Source: Streptomyces litmocidini (GTDB lineage: Bacteria > Actinomycetota > Actinomycetes > Streptomycetales > Streptomycetaceae). Taken from it: DNA of 64,000 nucleotides. The first letter of the stretch is position 1, and the number at the start of each line of letters is the position of its first letter. Shown here one piece after another: positions 43,479 through 51,855 of the stretch. A model generated the notes under the pieces. The model saw only the letters and a list, made by a program, of their open reading frames with translations, ran no database searches and had not been told where the DNA came from. The stretch lies in the NCBI RefSeq assembly GCF_014649755.1, contig NZ_BMTQ01000001.1, positions 124,001 to 188,000 on the forward strand, written 5' to 3'. The position numbers were made by a program, and so were the translations under genes.

Positions 43479-44705
43479 ATGATCGAGGCAGTCGGCCTGA
43501 CGAAGCGCTACGGCGCCAAGACGGCCGTGTACAACCTTTCCTTCCAGGTGAGGCCCGGTGTCGTCACCGGCTTCCTGGGGCCCAACGGGTCCGGCAAGTC
43601 GACGACCATGCGCATGATCCTGGGGCTCGACCGGCCCACCGCGGGTCACGTCACGATCGGCGGCCACCCCTTCCGGCGGCTGCCGAACGCGCCCCGGCAG
43701 GTCGGCGCGCTCCTCGACGCCAAGGCCGTGCACGGCGGCCGCAGCGCGCGCAGCCATCTGCTGTCGCTCGCCCAGCTGGCCGGCATCCCGGCGCAGCGCG
43801 TCGACGAGGTCCTCGGCGTGGTCGGCCTCCAGGACGTCGCCAAGCGGCGCTCGAAGGGCTTCTCGCTGGGCATGGGCCAGCGGCTGGGCATCGCGGCGGC
43901 GCTCCTGGGCGACCCGCAGGTGCTGCTCTTCGACGAGCCCGTCAACGGCCTGGACCCCGAGGGCATCCTCTGGGTGCGGAACCTGATGAAGAAGCTGGCC
44001 GCCGAGGGCCGCACGGTCTTCGTCTCCAGCCACCTCATGAGCGAGATGGCGCTGACGGCCGACCACCTGATCGTGATCGGCCGGGGGCAGCTGCTCGCGG
44101 ACATGCCCGTCAAGGACTTCATCTCGGCGAACTCCGCCGACTTCGCCCGGGTGCGGACGCCGGGGGCCGAGCCGGCGCAGCGGGAGAAGCTGACGTCGGT
44201 GCTCGTGGAGGCCGGCGGCCAGGTGCTGTCGGAGCCGGACGGGGCGCTGCGCGTGACGGGCCTGCCGCTGCCGCGGATCAGCGACCTCGCGCACGACGCG
44301 GACGTACGGCTCTGGGAGCTGTCCCCGCACCAGGCCTCCCTCGAGGAGGCGTACATGCGGCTGACGCAGGGCGCCGTGGACTACCGCTCCACCGACGACC
44401 GCCTCGCCCACCTCCAGCCGCCGGCGCAGCCCGGGCAGCCGGGGTACGGGACGCCGCCGCAGCCGCCGGTCCAGGACGTGCCGCAGCAGGGCTGGTACGC
44501 CCCGCCGCCGCCCGGACAGAGCCCGTACGGCGCGGCTCCGCAGGCCCCCGGACAGAACCCGTACGGCGCGGCTCCGCAGGCCCCCGCGCAGAACCCGTAC
44601 GCCGGGGCCCCGCAGGCTCCCGCGCCGGGTCCGTACGCCCCTCCGGCCGCCCCGCAGCCGGGTCTCCCGCAGCCGAGCGACGACACCTCGAAGGACGTCC
44701 GATGA
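43479..44705 (+). CDS. ABC transporter ATPase, second exporter, with Pro/Gln/Tyr-rich tail
   Basis: The 408-residue protein is closely paralogous to the ATPase at 41606 over its first 300 residues (Walker A GPNGSGKST, SLGMGQRLGIAAALLG, LLFDEPVNGLDPEG). After about residue 320 it adds a tail of repeated PYGAAPQAP-type units. The tail looks disordered and could bind partners or phase-separate. The ATG at 43479 has GGAG only two bases upstream; an in-frame ATG at 43449 is an alternative. Its stop overlaps the permease start (ATGA). Confidence 0.88.
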   Translation: MIEAVGLTKRYGAKTAVYNLSFQVRPGVVTGFLGPNGSGKSTTMRMILGLDRPTAGHVTIGGHPFRRLPNAPRQVGALLDAKAVHGGRSARSHLLSLAQLAGIPAQRVDEVLGVVGLQDVAKRRSKGFSLGMGQRLGIAAALLGDPQVLLFDEPVNGLDPEGILWVRNLMKKLAAEGRTVFVSSHLMSEMALTADHLIVIGRGQLLADMPVKDFISANSADFARVRTPGAEPAQREKLTSVLVEAGGQVLSEPDGALRVTGLPLPRISDLAHDADVRLWELSPHQASLEEAYMRLTQGAVDYRSTDDRLAHLQPPAQPGQPGYGTPPQPPVQDVPQQGWYAPPPPGQSPYGAAPQAPGQNPYGAAPQAPAQNPYAGAPQAPAPGPYAPPAAPQPGLPQPSDDTSKDVR

Positions 44706-45535
44706 CCGCCCCCGCCCACCACCACGCCCAGGCCCCGCACGCCTACGTCTCCCCCATCCCGGTCCGCGCCGCGCACCTCGGTGACGCGCTCGCCTCCGAG
44801 TGGACGAAGATCCGCTCGGTGCGTTCGACCATGTGGACGCTGGGTGTGATGATCCTGCTGATGTTCGCCATCGGCCTGGGCGTCGCGGCCCTCGCGTCGG
44901 CCTCGGAGGCCCCGCTGGGCGAGGAGTCCGCGCTCGGCTTCGGCTTCTTCGGGATGCTGCCGGCGTCGATCTGCGTGATCACGCTGGGCGTCCTGACGAT
45001 CGCCTCCGAGTACGGCACGGGCATGATCCGGACGACCCTGACGGCCTGCCCGAGCCGGGCCCGGGTGCTCACGGCGAAGGCGATCGTCTTCTTCCTGCTG
45101 GTCTTCACGCTCACCACCGTCGTCACGGCGCTCGTGGCGGCGGCGCAGGTCGCCATGGTGGACGCGGCCGAGCCGACGGGCGCCGAATGGCTGCGGGCGA
45201 CCGTGGGGGCGGCCGCCTACCTGGCGACGCTCGGGCTGCTCTCGATGGCGGTCGGCACGCTCATCCGGCACTCGGCGGGCGCGATCACCGTGATGATCGG
45301 TCTGCTGCTGCTGCCGCTGGTGGCGGCCATGTTCATGTTCTCCCAGTCGCTGAAGTCGGTGCAGGAGTTCCTGTTCACCTACGCGATCCCCTCACAGATG
45401 ATCTCGCTCTACAGCGAGACCCCGCCGTTCGGGGAGTCGGGTCCGGCGGGCTGGGAGCCGCTGCTGATCATGGCGGCGATCGCGGCGGCGGCTCTGGGCG
45501 GCGCGTACGCCCTGCTGAACAGCCGGGACGTCTAG
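44702..45535 (+). CDS. ABC-2 type permease, second exporter
   Basis: The 277-residue permease has a His/Ala-rich N-terminal extension of about 25 residues. It then matches the paralogue at 42578: ALASEWTKIRSVRSTMWTLG and SEYGTGMIRTTLTACPSRAR. It has about six helices and ends ALLNSRDV. It is translationally coupled to its ATPase. A function linked to Scy/FilP is suggested only by position. Confidence 0.88.
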   Translation: MTAPAHHHAQAPHAYVSPIPVRAAHLGDALASEWTKIRSVRSTMWTLGVMILLMFAIGLGVAALASASEAPLGEESALGFGFFGMLPASICVITLGVLTIASEYGTGMIRTTLTACPSRARVLTAKAIVFFLLVFTLTTVVTALVAAAQVAMVDAAEPTGAEWLRATVGAAAYLATLGLLSMAVGTLIRHSAGAITVMIGLLLLPLVAAMFMFSQSLKSVQEFLFTYAIPSQMISLYSETPPFGESGPAGWEPLLIMAAIAAAALGGAYALLNSRDV

Positions 45536-45542
45536 GGTCCGT

Positions 45543-45869
45543 TCAGTACCTCGGCGCGTTGCGGGACCGCTGCACCTTGCTGGTGCGGCGGTCCTTCGCG
45601 TTCCAGCAGGCCTTGTGCCAGTGGCGGCGGTCGTCCACCCCGCCGTACTCCGGCCAGGCGACCAGGTGCGGGGCGCCGGACGGGATCTCCTGGTCGCAGC
45701 CCGGGCAGCGGTAGCGCTTGCCGGGCGCGCTCGCCCCGGCGACGAGCCGGACGTACCACTCCTCGCCCTGCCAGGCCTCGGTGCGCTGCACACCGCCGTA
45801 CCGGTCGCCGTGATCGCCCTGCTGCACGGGCTTCTCGCCGCCTCGGGAGCGGTTGTGACGCGGGGACAC
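45543..45869 (-). CDS. Small protein with PARP-type-like zinc motif
   Basis: The 108-residue basic protein shows C-x2-C-x26-H-x2-C: RYRCPGCDQEIPSG, then after a spacer RRHWHKACW. The order CxxC, Ile, Gly, then W-H-x2-C resembles PARP-type zinc fingers, which bind broken DNA. The rest is Arg/Gly/Gln-rich at the N-terminus and ends with a basic tail. Older annotations may call it ATP/GTP-binding, but no P-loop is visible. GAGG lies seven bases before the GTG at 45869; the GTG at 45875 is possible. It converges on the ABC permease gene with seven bases between. Confidence 0.72.
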   Translation of the reverse strand: MSPRHNRSRGGEKPVQQGDHGDRYGGVQRTEAWQGEEWYVRLVAGASAPGKRYRCPGCDQEIPSGAPHLVAWPEYGGVDDRRHWHKACWNAKDRRTSKVQRSRNAPRY

Positions 45870-46068
45870 GGGCACACCTCACGGGGGTCTGGGAACACGG
45901 ACCGTTCTCCCAAGCCTACGGGCCGCCACGCGGTGCCCCGGGCCCCGTCCGGGAGGGCTTAGCCGAAAATCGCAAGAACTTCATGAACGGCCGTTGCCTT
46001 TGGCACGTGTCAGACGTTGGTGCCAGTGCGAGGGGAGATACGCGTCGGCCGCAAGGAGGCAGAAGGCG

Positions 46069-47103
46069 ATGCGCGTGGGTACGTTCGTTCTGGCAGCCCA
46101 GTTCCCGGGGCAGGGCCAGGGGGAGGCACTGCACCGGGCGGTGCGGACCGCCGAGGTGGCGGAGGAGGCGGGCCTCGACTCCGCCTGGCTGGCCGAGCAC
46201 CACTTCGTGCCGTACGGGGTCTGTCCCTCGGCCGTGACGCTGGCCGCGCTGGTCCTCGGCCGCACCCGGCGGCTCCGGGTCGGTACGGCGGTGAGCGTGC
46301 TGCCGACCGTCCACCCGGTCGCCCTCGGCGAGCAGGCGGCGCTGCTGCACCTCACCTCGGGCGGCCGGTTCACCCTGGGGGTGGGCCGGGGCGGACCCTG
46401 GGTGGACCTGGAGGTCTTCGGCGCGGGGCTCCCGGCGTACGAGAAGGGGTTCCCCGAATCGCTCGACCTGCTGCTGCGCTGGCTCACCGAGCCGCGCGTC
46501 GGCGCCGAGGGGGAACGATTCGCTTTCCGCGAGGTGCCCGTGGTGCCCCGCCCCGACGAGCTGATCGGCGGCGCGGCCGCCCCCGAGGTGGTGGTGGCGT
46601 GCACCTCGCCGAAGAGCGTGCGGCTCGCGGCGGAGCGCGGACTGCCGATGCTGCTCGGCATGCACTGCGGCGACGAGGACAAGGCCGAGATGGTCGCGGC
46701 CTGGGCGCGGTGCGCCCGGGAGGCCGGGCGGGACCCGGACGAGATCGCGCGGATCGGCGCCGGCCACGTCTCGGCGGGGGTGGCCCAGCTCGCGGACCGG
46801 GGCGCGGACGCGGCGGAGGCGCTCGTCAAGGCGATGCCGGGCTGGCTGAGGCAGGGGCTCGACGCGCATGTGACGGTGGACGGCCGCCACCGGGCGATGC
46901 GGGACCCCGTGGCGTACACGGAGCTGCTGTGCGGACTGCACCCGGTGGGCACGCCCCGGCTGGCGGCGGACCGGCTCGCGGCGACCGCGGAGCGCACGGG
47001 CATCACCCGCTTCGCCCTCCTCGCGGAGGGCTCGGGCGACCTCGCGGCGACCGAGGAGAACGTCCGGCGCCTGGGCGCGGAGGTCCTGCCGCTCCTGGTG
47101 TGA
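46069..47103 (+). CDS. LLM-class flavin-dependent oxidoreductase
   Basis: The 344-residue protein is a luciferase-like barrel: LDSAWLAEHHFVPYGVCPSA, VGTAVSVLPTVHPVALGEQA and RFTLGVGRGGPWVDLEVFG. This family uses FMNH2 or F420 to oxidise varied substrates; the HHF motif and SGGRFTLGVGRG loop are conserved. The substrate is unknown. A strong AAGGAGG nine bases before the ATG at 46069 decides the start over the longer frame. Confidence 0.88.
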   Translation: MRVGTFVLAAQFPGQGQGEALHRAVRTAEVAEEAGLDSAWLAEHHFVPYGVCPSAVTLAALVLGRTRRLRVGTAVSVLPTVHPVALGEQAALLHLTSGGRFTLGVGRGGPWVDLEVFGAGLPAYEKGFPESLDLLLRWLTEPRVGAEGERFAFREVPVVPRPDELIGGAAAPEVVVACTSPKSVRLAAERGLPMLLGMHCGDEDKAEMVAAWARCAREAGRDPDEIARIGAGHVSAGVAQLADRGADAAEALVKAMPGWLRQGLDAHVTVDGRHRAMRDPVAYTELLCGLHPVGTPRLAADRLAATAERTGITRFALLAEGSGDLAATEENVRRLGAEVLPLLV

Positions 47104-47126
47104 GGCCCCTCGCGGGAGCGGTGCCG

Positions 47127-47212
47127 ACTGTGCTGCCGCTTCCGCGCCCCTCGGCGGCGATGCGCGTCGGCTCGCATCGATCGCGTTCTCCCGCGGTGCG
47201 GAGCGGCAGCAC
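47127..47212. terminator. Inverted repeat in a convergent spacer
   Basis: GTGCTGCCGCTTCCGC near 47127-47142 pairs, with one bulge, with GCGGAGCGGCAGCAC near 47198-47212, flanking about 55 bases that contain a smaller GATGCG/CGCATC hairpin. It separates the oxidoreductase from the SCO5389-like gene and may terminate both. Confidence 0.5.
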
Positions 47213-47218
47213 CATGTC

Positions 47219-47611
47219 TCAGCAGTCGCGCAGTTCCGGCGACTGGTTCAGCAGCTGTCCCCGTACGGAAGTGAAACGGGCGAGCCGCTCGTCCACCGAC
47301 GGGTCCAGCGGGAAGACCGCCACGCGGTGGCAGTTCTGGAAGGCGAGACGCACCCCGAAGTGCCGCTGCAGCGCACCACGAATGGCATCGCTCGCGAGCG
47401 CGCGCAGCAGCTGACCACGTGCCTGCTCATTCGGCGGCGGCGTCTGGTTGTCGGCGAACTCTCCGCCGTCGACCTTCAGCTGTGCCACCAGAGAACTGAT
47501 CATCTCCCATGCGTAGGGCAGGGAGGTCCGGACGCAGTCGACGAAGTCGGCTTCGTCGACCTCGCCTCGCTCGGCCTGTTCCAACAGGGCCGGTGAGACG
47601 TCGAGCGACAT
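47219..47611 (-). CDS. SCO5389-like conserved actinobacterial protein
   Basis: The 130-residue soluble protein starts MSLDVSPALLEQAERGEVDE and continues DFVDCVRTSLPYAWEMISSL. A middle stretch of polar residues and a C-terminal QNCHRVAVFPLDPSVDE follow. I recognise it from memory as the SCO5389 family, known mainly in Streptomyces; I know no activity. AGAGGAGA precedes the ATG at 47611. It is divergent from nucS with about 250 bases between, in which I see no further gene. Confidence 0.75.
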   Translation of the reverse strand: MSLDVSPALLEQAERGEVDEADFVDCVRTSLPYAWEMISSLVAQLKVDGGEFADNQTPPPNEQARGQLLRALASDAIRGALQRHFGVRLAFQNCHRVAVFPLDPSVDERLARFTSVRGQLLNQSPELRDC

Positions 47612-47860
47612 GGGTTCTCCTCTCGCGACCCCGCGGACGGGGCCTTGCGGGCAGGGGCGAAGGCCGGCCGTGCGCCACGCAGCGTGCACGGACGACGACC
47701 TCCAGCTTCCACGGTAAGCGCGCGGTCCGGGCGACACCAGAAGAATGGGCGCACAACCGGCTGATAACCGACGGGTGTTCGGCTCACGACGGCCCCCGCT
47801 CCCCTTCGGGGCGATGCCCGAATCGCGCGGAAGAGCACCCGTCTTGTAGCGTTGCCGACC

Positions 47861-48532
47861 ATGCGTCTCGTCATTGCCCGTTGTTCCGTGGACTACGCGG
47901 GCCGGCTCACCGCCCACCTGCCCTCCGCACCCCGTCTGATCCTGGTCAAGGCAGACGGCAGCGTCTCCGTCCACGCGGACGACCGGGCGTACAAACCGCT
48001 CAACTGGATGTCCCCGCCGTGCACCCTGAAGGAAGGGGCCGACGGCGAGGCGGGCATCTGGACCGTGATCAACAAAGCGGGCGAGAAACTGATCATCACG
48101 ATGGAGGAGATCCTCCACGACTCCTCGCACGAACTGGGCGTCGACCCGGGCCTCATCAAGGACGGCGTCGAGGCTCACCTCCAGGAGTTGCTCGCCGACC
48201 GCATCGAGACCCTGGGCGAGGGCTACACCCTGATCCGCCGCGAGTACCCGACCGCGATCGGCCCCGTGGACATCCTGTGCCGGGACGCCGACGGCGCGAC
48301 GGTCGCGGTGGAGATCAAGCGGCGCGGCGAGATCGACGGCGTCGAGCAGCTGACCCGCTACCTGGAGCTGCTCAACCGCGACCCGCACCTCGCCCCGGTG
48401 AAGGGCGTCTTCGCCGCCCAGGAGATCAAGCCGCAGGCGCGGGTCCTGGCGACGGACCGCGGGATCGGCTGCGTGGTCCTCGACTACGACGCGCTGCGCG
48501 GCATCGAGGACGACAAGCTGCGGCTTTTCTGA
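47861..48532 (+). CDS. nucS: NucS/EndoMS mismatch-specific endonuclease
   Basis: The 223-residue enzyme starts [20 protein letters not shown] and has the usual length. The catalytic residues of the nuclease core are seen as D137 (GPVDILC) and E151/K153 (VAVEIKRRG). NucS cuts both strands at mismatches and provides mismatch repair in actinobacteria that lack MutS/MutL. The last residues, DDKLRLF, look like a sliding-clamp-binding motif. A -10-like TAGCGT eight bases before the ATG suggests a leaderless transcript. Confidence 0.95.
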   Translation: MRLVIARCSVDYAGRLTAHLPSAPRLILVKADGSVSVHADDRAYKPLNWMSPPCTLKEGADGEAGIWTVINKAGEKLIITMEEILHDSSHELGVDPGLIKDGVEAHLQELLADRIETLGEGYTLIRREYPTAIGPVDILCRDADGATVAVEIKRRGEIDGVEQLTRYLELLNRDPHLAPVKGVFAAQEIKPQARVLATDRGIGCVVLDYDALRGIEDDKLRLF

Positions 48533-48556
48533 CCGCGGCGGGAGTACGAGCACGGG

Positions 48557-48593
48557 GACGGCCCCGGGTGCGGTGAGCGCGCCCGGGGCCGTC
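48557..48593. terminator. Hairpin between nucS and the large NTPase gene
   Basis: GACGGCCCCGGG (48557-48568) and its exact complement (48582-48593) form a 12-bp stem around 13 bases. It lies between convergent genes and likely serves both; no U-tract. Confidence 0.75.
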
Positions 48594-48610
48594 GTCGTTG
48601 GCGTACGGGA

Positions 48611-51187
48611 TCAGGCCGGCGAGTCCGTGGCAGCGGAGGTTTCGGAGGCGGAGGGGGCGCCGAGGGTGGTGGTCTCGCCGGTCGCGGGGGACGAGGTCGG
48701 CGCCGTCGGCGTGGCCGTGCTCGGCTCCGGCGAGGTCGTCGGCGAGGAGGTGCTCGGCTTCGGCGTGCTCGACGTGGGCCTCGGGGAGGAGCTCGTCGGG
48801 CGCGGCGGCCGGGTGGTCGTGTTCGGGCTCGTGGGCGCGGTCGTCGAGGGGGCCGTGGTGGCCGTCGGGCTGTCCGAGGACGACGGGGTGCCGGAGGTGC
48901 TGGGGGTGCCCGAGACCGTGGGGTCCGGCGACGCGCTCGCGGAGCCCGACGGGCTCGGGGAGTCCGAGCGGGTCGCCTCGCCCGTCTCCGTCGGGTCGGC
49001 CTCGCCGTCGGCCGGCTGGTCCTCGCCGTCGAGGCCGTCGTCGGTGCCGGTCTCGCTCGTGGTGCTGTCGGAGGTGACGCGGTCGGTGGCGGGGTTCTCG
49101 CCGTTGCCCGAGGTGGCGCCGAGGGTGACGACGGTGCCGAGGACCGCGACGAGGAGCGCGCCCGCGCCGACGGCGACGAGGTTGCGGCGGGCGCCGCCGA
49201 GGATGCCGCCCTTGAGGCCGGGGCGGCGGCCGTCGGTGTCGGGGTGGGTGAGGACCGTCGGGGCCTCGTCGGCGAAGTCGGGGAACGCGGGGACCGGGGC
49301 CGCCGCCGGGGGCCGGGCGGGTCCGCCCGGCAGGGGGGCCGTGACGGGCTCCGGTCTCGCGGGGCGGGCGGCGGGGCCGCGCAGGGCGGGGGTGCCGCGC
49401 GGCGGGGAGAGGGGCTCCTCGGCGCGCGGGGCGACCGCGGCGGCGTGCTCCCCGGAGAGGTCGGAGACGAGGGCGAGCGCCCGGCGGCCGGCGACGGTGC
49501 CGCGCTTGTCGGCGAGCGCCCCGCGCATGCCGATGGAGGCCTCCAGCTCGGCGCGGGCGCGTTCCAGGTTTCCGGCGCAGATCGCGAGGACGCCGAGTTC
49601 GTGGTGGAAGTAGGCCTCTTCGGCGACGTCTCCGGTGAGGCGGGCGGCTTCCTGGCCGGCGCGCAGGGCGCGTTCCCAGGCGCCCCAGTGCAGTCCGGCG
49701 GCGAAGGCGGGTGCGGCGGCGCGGGCGAGGAGGACGGCGGTGGCGCGGTGTTCGGCGGCGGATTCGCCGGTGCCGGGGACCAGCGCGGTGAGGGCGGCGA
49801 GCAGCGCGTCGGCCTCGGCGGCGGCCCGTTCGGGGGTGACGGAGGGGTGGGCGGCCCACCAGGCGTAGTGCTGGGCGAGGGTGTGGGCGCGGTCGGTGGC
49901 CCCGTGGTCGTAGCCGTGGGCGAGGAGCTGGGTGAGGACGCCGGCGGCGAGCCGGTAGCGGGGGCCGGCCGGGGAGAGCAGTCCGCAGGCCATGAGTTCG
50001 CCGAGGGCGGCGTCGGCGTGGGTGTCGCCGACGAGGGCGGGGAGGTGGGCCTGGTGCGGGACCTCGCCGCCGAGGGCGACGGCGAAGCGCAGGGCGGACT
50101 GGGCGGCGCGGCTGAGGCGGGAGGCGAGGAGGGCGGCGGGGGCGGCGCCTTCGCCGAGGCTGGGCAGCGGTACGTCGCGCAGTTCGACGTCGGGGTCGTC
50201 GATGCCGTCGAAGGCGGCGGCGGCTGCGGCGGCAGCGGCCGTGGGGTCGGTGGGTCCGAAGGCTTCTTCGAGGGCGCCGAAGGCGTCGAACTCGGCGGGG
50301 GTGACGCGCAGCCGGTCGCGCTGCCGGAGGAGGGCGCCGGCCTGGACGAAGCGGAGCGGGAGGCCTTCGGACTCGAACCACAGGTCGCCGGCCCAGTTGG
50401 CCTCCTCCTCGGTGAGGGTGCGGCCGGCGGCGGTCTCCAGGAGTTCGAGGGCGGCGGCGCGGCCGAGGCCGGCGAGGAGGACCTCCTCGACGTGGGCGTC
50501 GGCCGAGGGGGCGGGGGTCTCGGGGCCGGCGGCGAGGAGGAAGGCGCACTCGGGGGCGGCGGCGAGGAGCTCGTCGAGGGCGGCGCCGCCGAACTCCAGG
50601 TCGTCGACGACGACCACGGCGCCGACGTCCCGGAGCCGGTCGAGCAGGGCGGCCCGGTCGGGGCGCTGGTCGGGGGCGTACCGGACGGCCGCGAAGAGCT
50701 CGTGGAGGAGTTCGGTGGGCGTGCGGTGGCGGCCGGAGAGGCGGACGACCCCGTCGGGGGCGAGGTCGGCGCAGTCGGCGGCGACGGCGTCGAGGAGGGC
50801 GGTGCGGCCGGAGCCGGGGACGCCGAGGAGGCGGGCGCAGCGGCCCTGGCGGAGGATGCCGGTGAGCCGCTCGCGCTCCTCCTGGCGTTCGAGGAGGGGC
50901 AGCTCGGGTGCGGGAGGGCCGGGCGGGAGGGGCGGGGCGACGGCGCGGGCGGCCTCGGCGCGCTCCTCGGGGGTGCGGGGGCGGGGGGCCGCCGGTTCCT
51001 GCCCGGGCGGGCAGGGTTCGATCTCGCTGCCGTCGACGGGGTTGACGGTGAGGAGCAGTTCGCCGGAGACGAGCCGGACGACGCGGGCGCGCGCGGGCGT
51101 CGGCGCGGGCATGCCACGGCCCTGCCGGGCCTCCTCGCCCTCGGTGTCGTGACCGTACTCCTCCGACCCAGGGTTGATCGGGTCCAT
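48611..51187 (-). CDS. Large membrane NTPase-like protein with Ser/Thr stalk
   Basis: In the 858-residue protein, a cytoplasmic part holds a P-loop-like LLGVPGSGRTALLDAV with Arg where Lys is expected, and VVVVDDLEFGG resembling Walker B. Helical repeat-like segments follow to about residue 560, as in STAND/AfsR-type ATPases. One membrane helix lies near 665-690 (NLVAVGAGALLVAVLGTVVT), then about 165 residues nearly all Ser/Thr/Pro, an extracellular stalk. It may couple a cytoplasmic switch to the wall. AGGA precedes the ATG at 51187. The missing Lys raises doubt about ATP hydrolysis. A STAS protein gene lies upstream. Confidence 0.75.
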   Translation of the reverse strand: MDPINPGSEEYGHDTEGEEARQGRGMPAPTPARARVVRLVSGELLLTVNPVDGSEIEPCPPGQEPAAPRPRTPEERAEAARAVAPPLPPGPPAPELPLLERQEERERLTGILRQGRCARLLGVPGSGRTALLDAVAADCADLAPDGVVRLSGRHRTPTELLHELFAAVRYAPDQRPDRAALLDRLRDVGAVVVVDDLEFGGAALDELLAAAPECAFLLAAGPETPAPSADAHVEEVLLAGLGRAAALELLETAAGRTLTEEEANWAGDLWFESEGLPLRFVQAGALLRQRDRLRVTPAEFDAFGALEEAFGPTDPTAAAAAAAAAFDGIDDPDVELRDVPLPSLGEGAAPAALLASRLSRAAQSALRFAVALGGEVPHQAHLPALVGDTHADAALGELMACGLLSPAGPRYRLAAGVLTQLLAHGYDHGATDRAHTLAQHYAWWAAHPSVTPERAAAEADALLAALTALVPGTGESAAEHRATAVLLARAAAPAFAAGLHWGAWERALRAGQEAARLTGDVAEEAYFHHELGVLAICAGNLERARAELEASIGMRGALADKRGTVAGRRALALVSDLSGEHAAAVAPRAEEPLSPPRGTPALRGPAARPARPEPVTAPLPGGPARPPAAAPVPAFPDFADEAPTVLTHPDTDGRRPGLKGGILGGARRNLVAVGAGALLVAVLGTVVTLGATSGNGENPATDRVTSDSTTSETGTDDGLDGEDQPADGEADPTETGEATRSDSPSPSGSASASPDPTVSGTPSTSGTPSSSDSPTATTAPSTTAPTSPNTTTRPPRPTSSSPRPTSSTPKPSTSSPTTSPEPSTATPTAPTSSPATGETTTLGAPSASETSAATDSPA

Positions 51188-51405
51188 GGTCCTAGCCCCC
51201 AAGAAGCGGTGTCCGGTGCCCGCCGGTGGGTCCGCCCCATGTGCAGGCGGGTCCGTCAATGTGCGGGCGACCGAACCCTAGACCGTGGTCAGCGGCTCGG
51301 GAACAGCCGGGGTGCTCCCGAGACCAAGACGTCACGGTCTTGTGAGGATTGGGCGTGACGCCTGGTTCGCGCGGCTGCTTCACGGACGGCGGGGCCGGGA
51401 GCGGA

Positions 51406-51729
51406 TCACATGCGGGGAAGGGACTCCAGGGCGAGGCCGCCCTCGATGGCGAGGATGCGGTGGAGCCGGGTGGCGACGAGGAGTCGCTGCATCTGGGGCG
51501 GGACCCCGCGCAGGACGAGGCGTCGGCCGCAGCGGCCGGCCCGCCGGTGGGCGCCCATGATGACGCCGAGCCCGGTGGCGTCCCAGGAGTCGAGGCCGGT
51601 CAGGTCGAGCACCAGGTCGCCGACTCCGTCGTCGACGGCCGAGTGCAGGACCGTACGGGCGTCCGCCGCGCTGCGGACGTCGAGGCGGCCCCCGACGACC
51701 AGCTCGACGTGGTCGCCCCTGATGTGCAT
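51406..51729 (-). CDS. STAS-domain anti-anti-sigma factor-like protein
   Basis: The 107-residue protein is a single STAS domain, with LDLTGLDSWDATGLGVIMG matching the SpoIIAA phosphorylation loop. The acceptor position holds T52 (DATGLG) instead of the usual Ser. Such proteins release sigma factors by binding anti-sigma kinases; no kinase or sigma gene is adjacent. GGGAG lies five bases before the ATG at 51729. About 220 bases without a gene separate it from the large NTPase gene in the same direction. Confidence 0.85.
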   Translation of the reverse strand: MHIRGDHVELVVGGRLDVRSAADARTVLHSAVDDGVGDLVLDLTGLDSWDATGLGVIMGAHRRAGRCGRRLVLRGVPPQMQRLLVATRLHRILAIEGGLALESLPRM

Positions 51730-51855
51730 ATGCGCTCCCCGAGAGTGCTCCGTCTTCGCAACAACTGACTGCCGCACCGGCAGATACGTTGCGCCTTGTC
51801 AGCGAACCGATGCCGAAATTCACCCCACGGAGTGAGGCGGGGTGGTGGGTGGGGC

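Noticed and set aside
45543..45869. ATP/GTP-binding protein
   Set aside because: There is no P-loop in the translation; the only clear motif is a Cys/His zinc pattern.
49244..51358. 704-residue Gly/Glu-rich plus-strand frame opposite the large NTPase
   Set aside because: A shadow frame produced by GC-rich third positions of the minus-strand gene.
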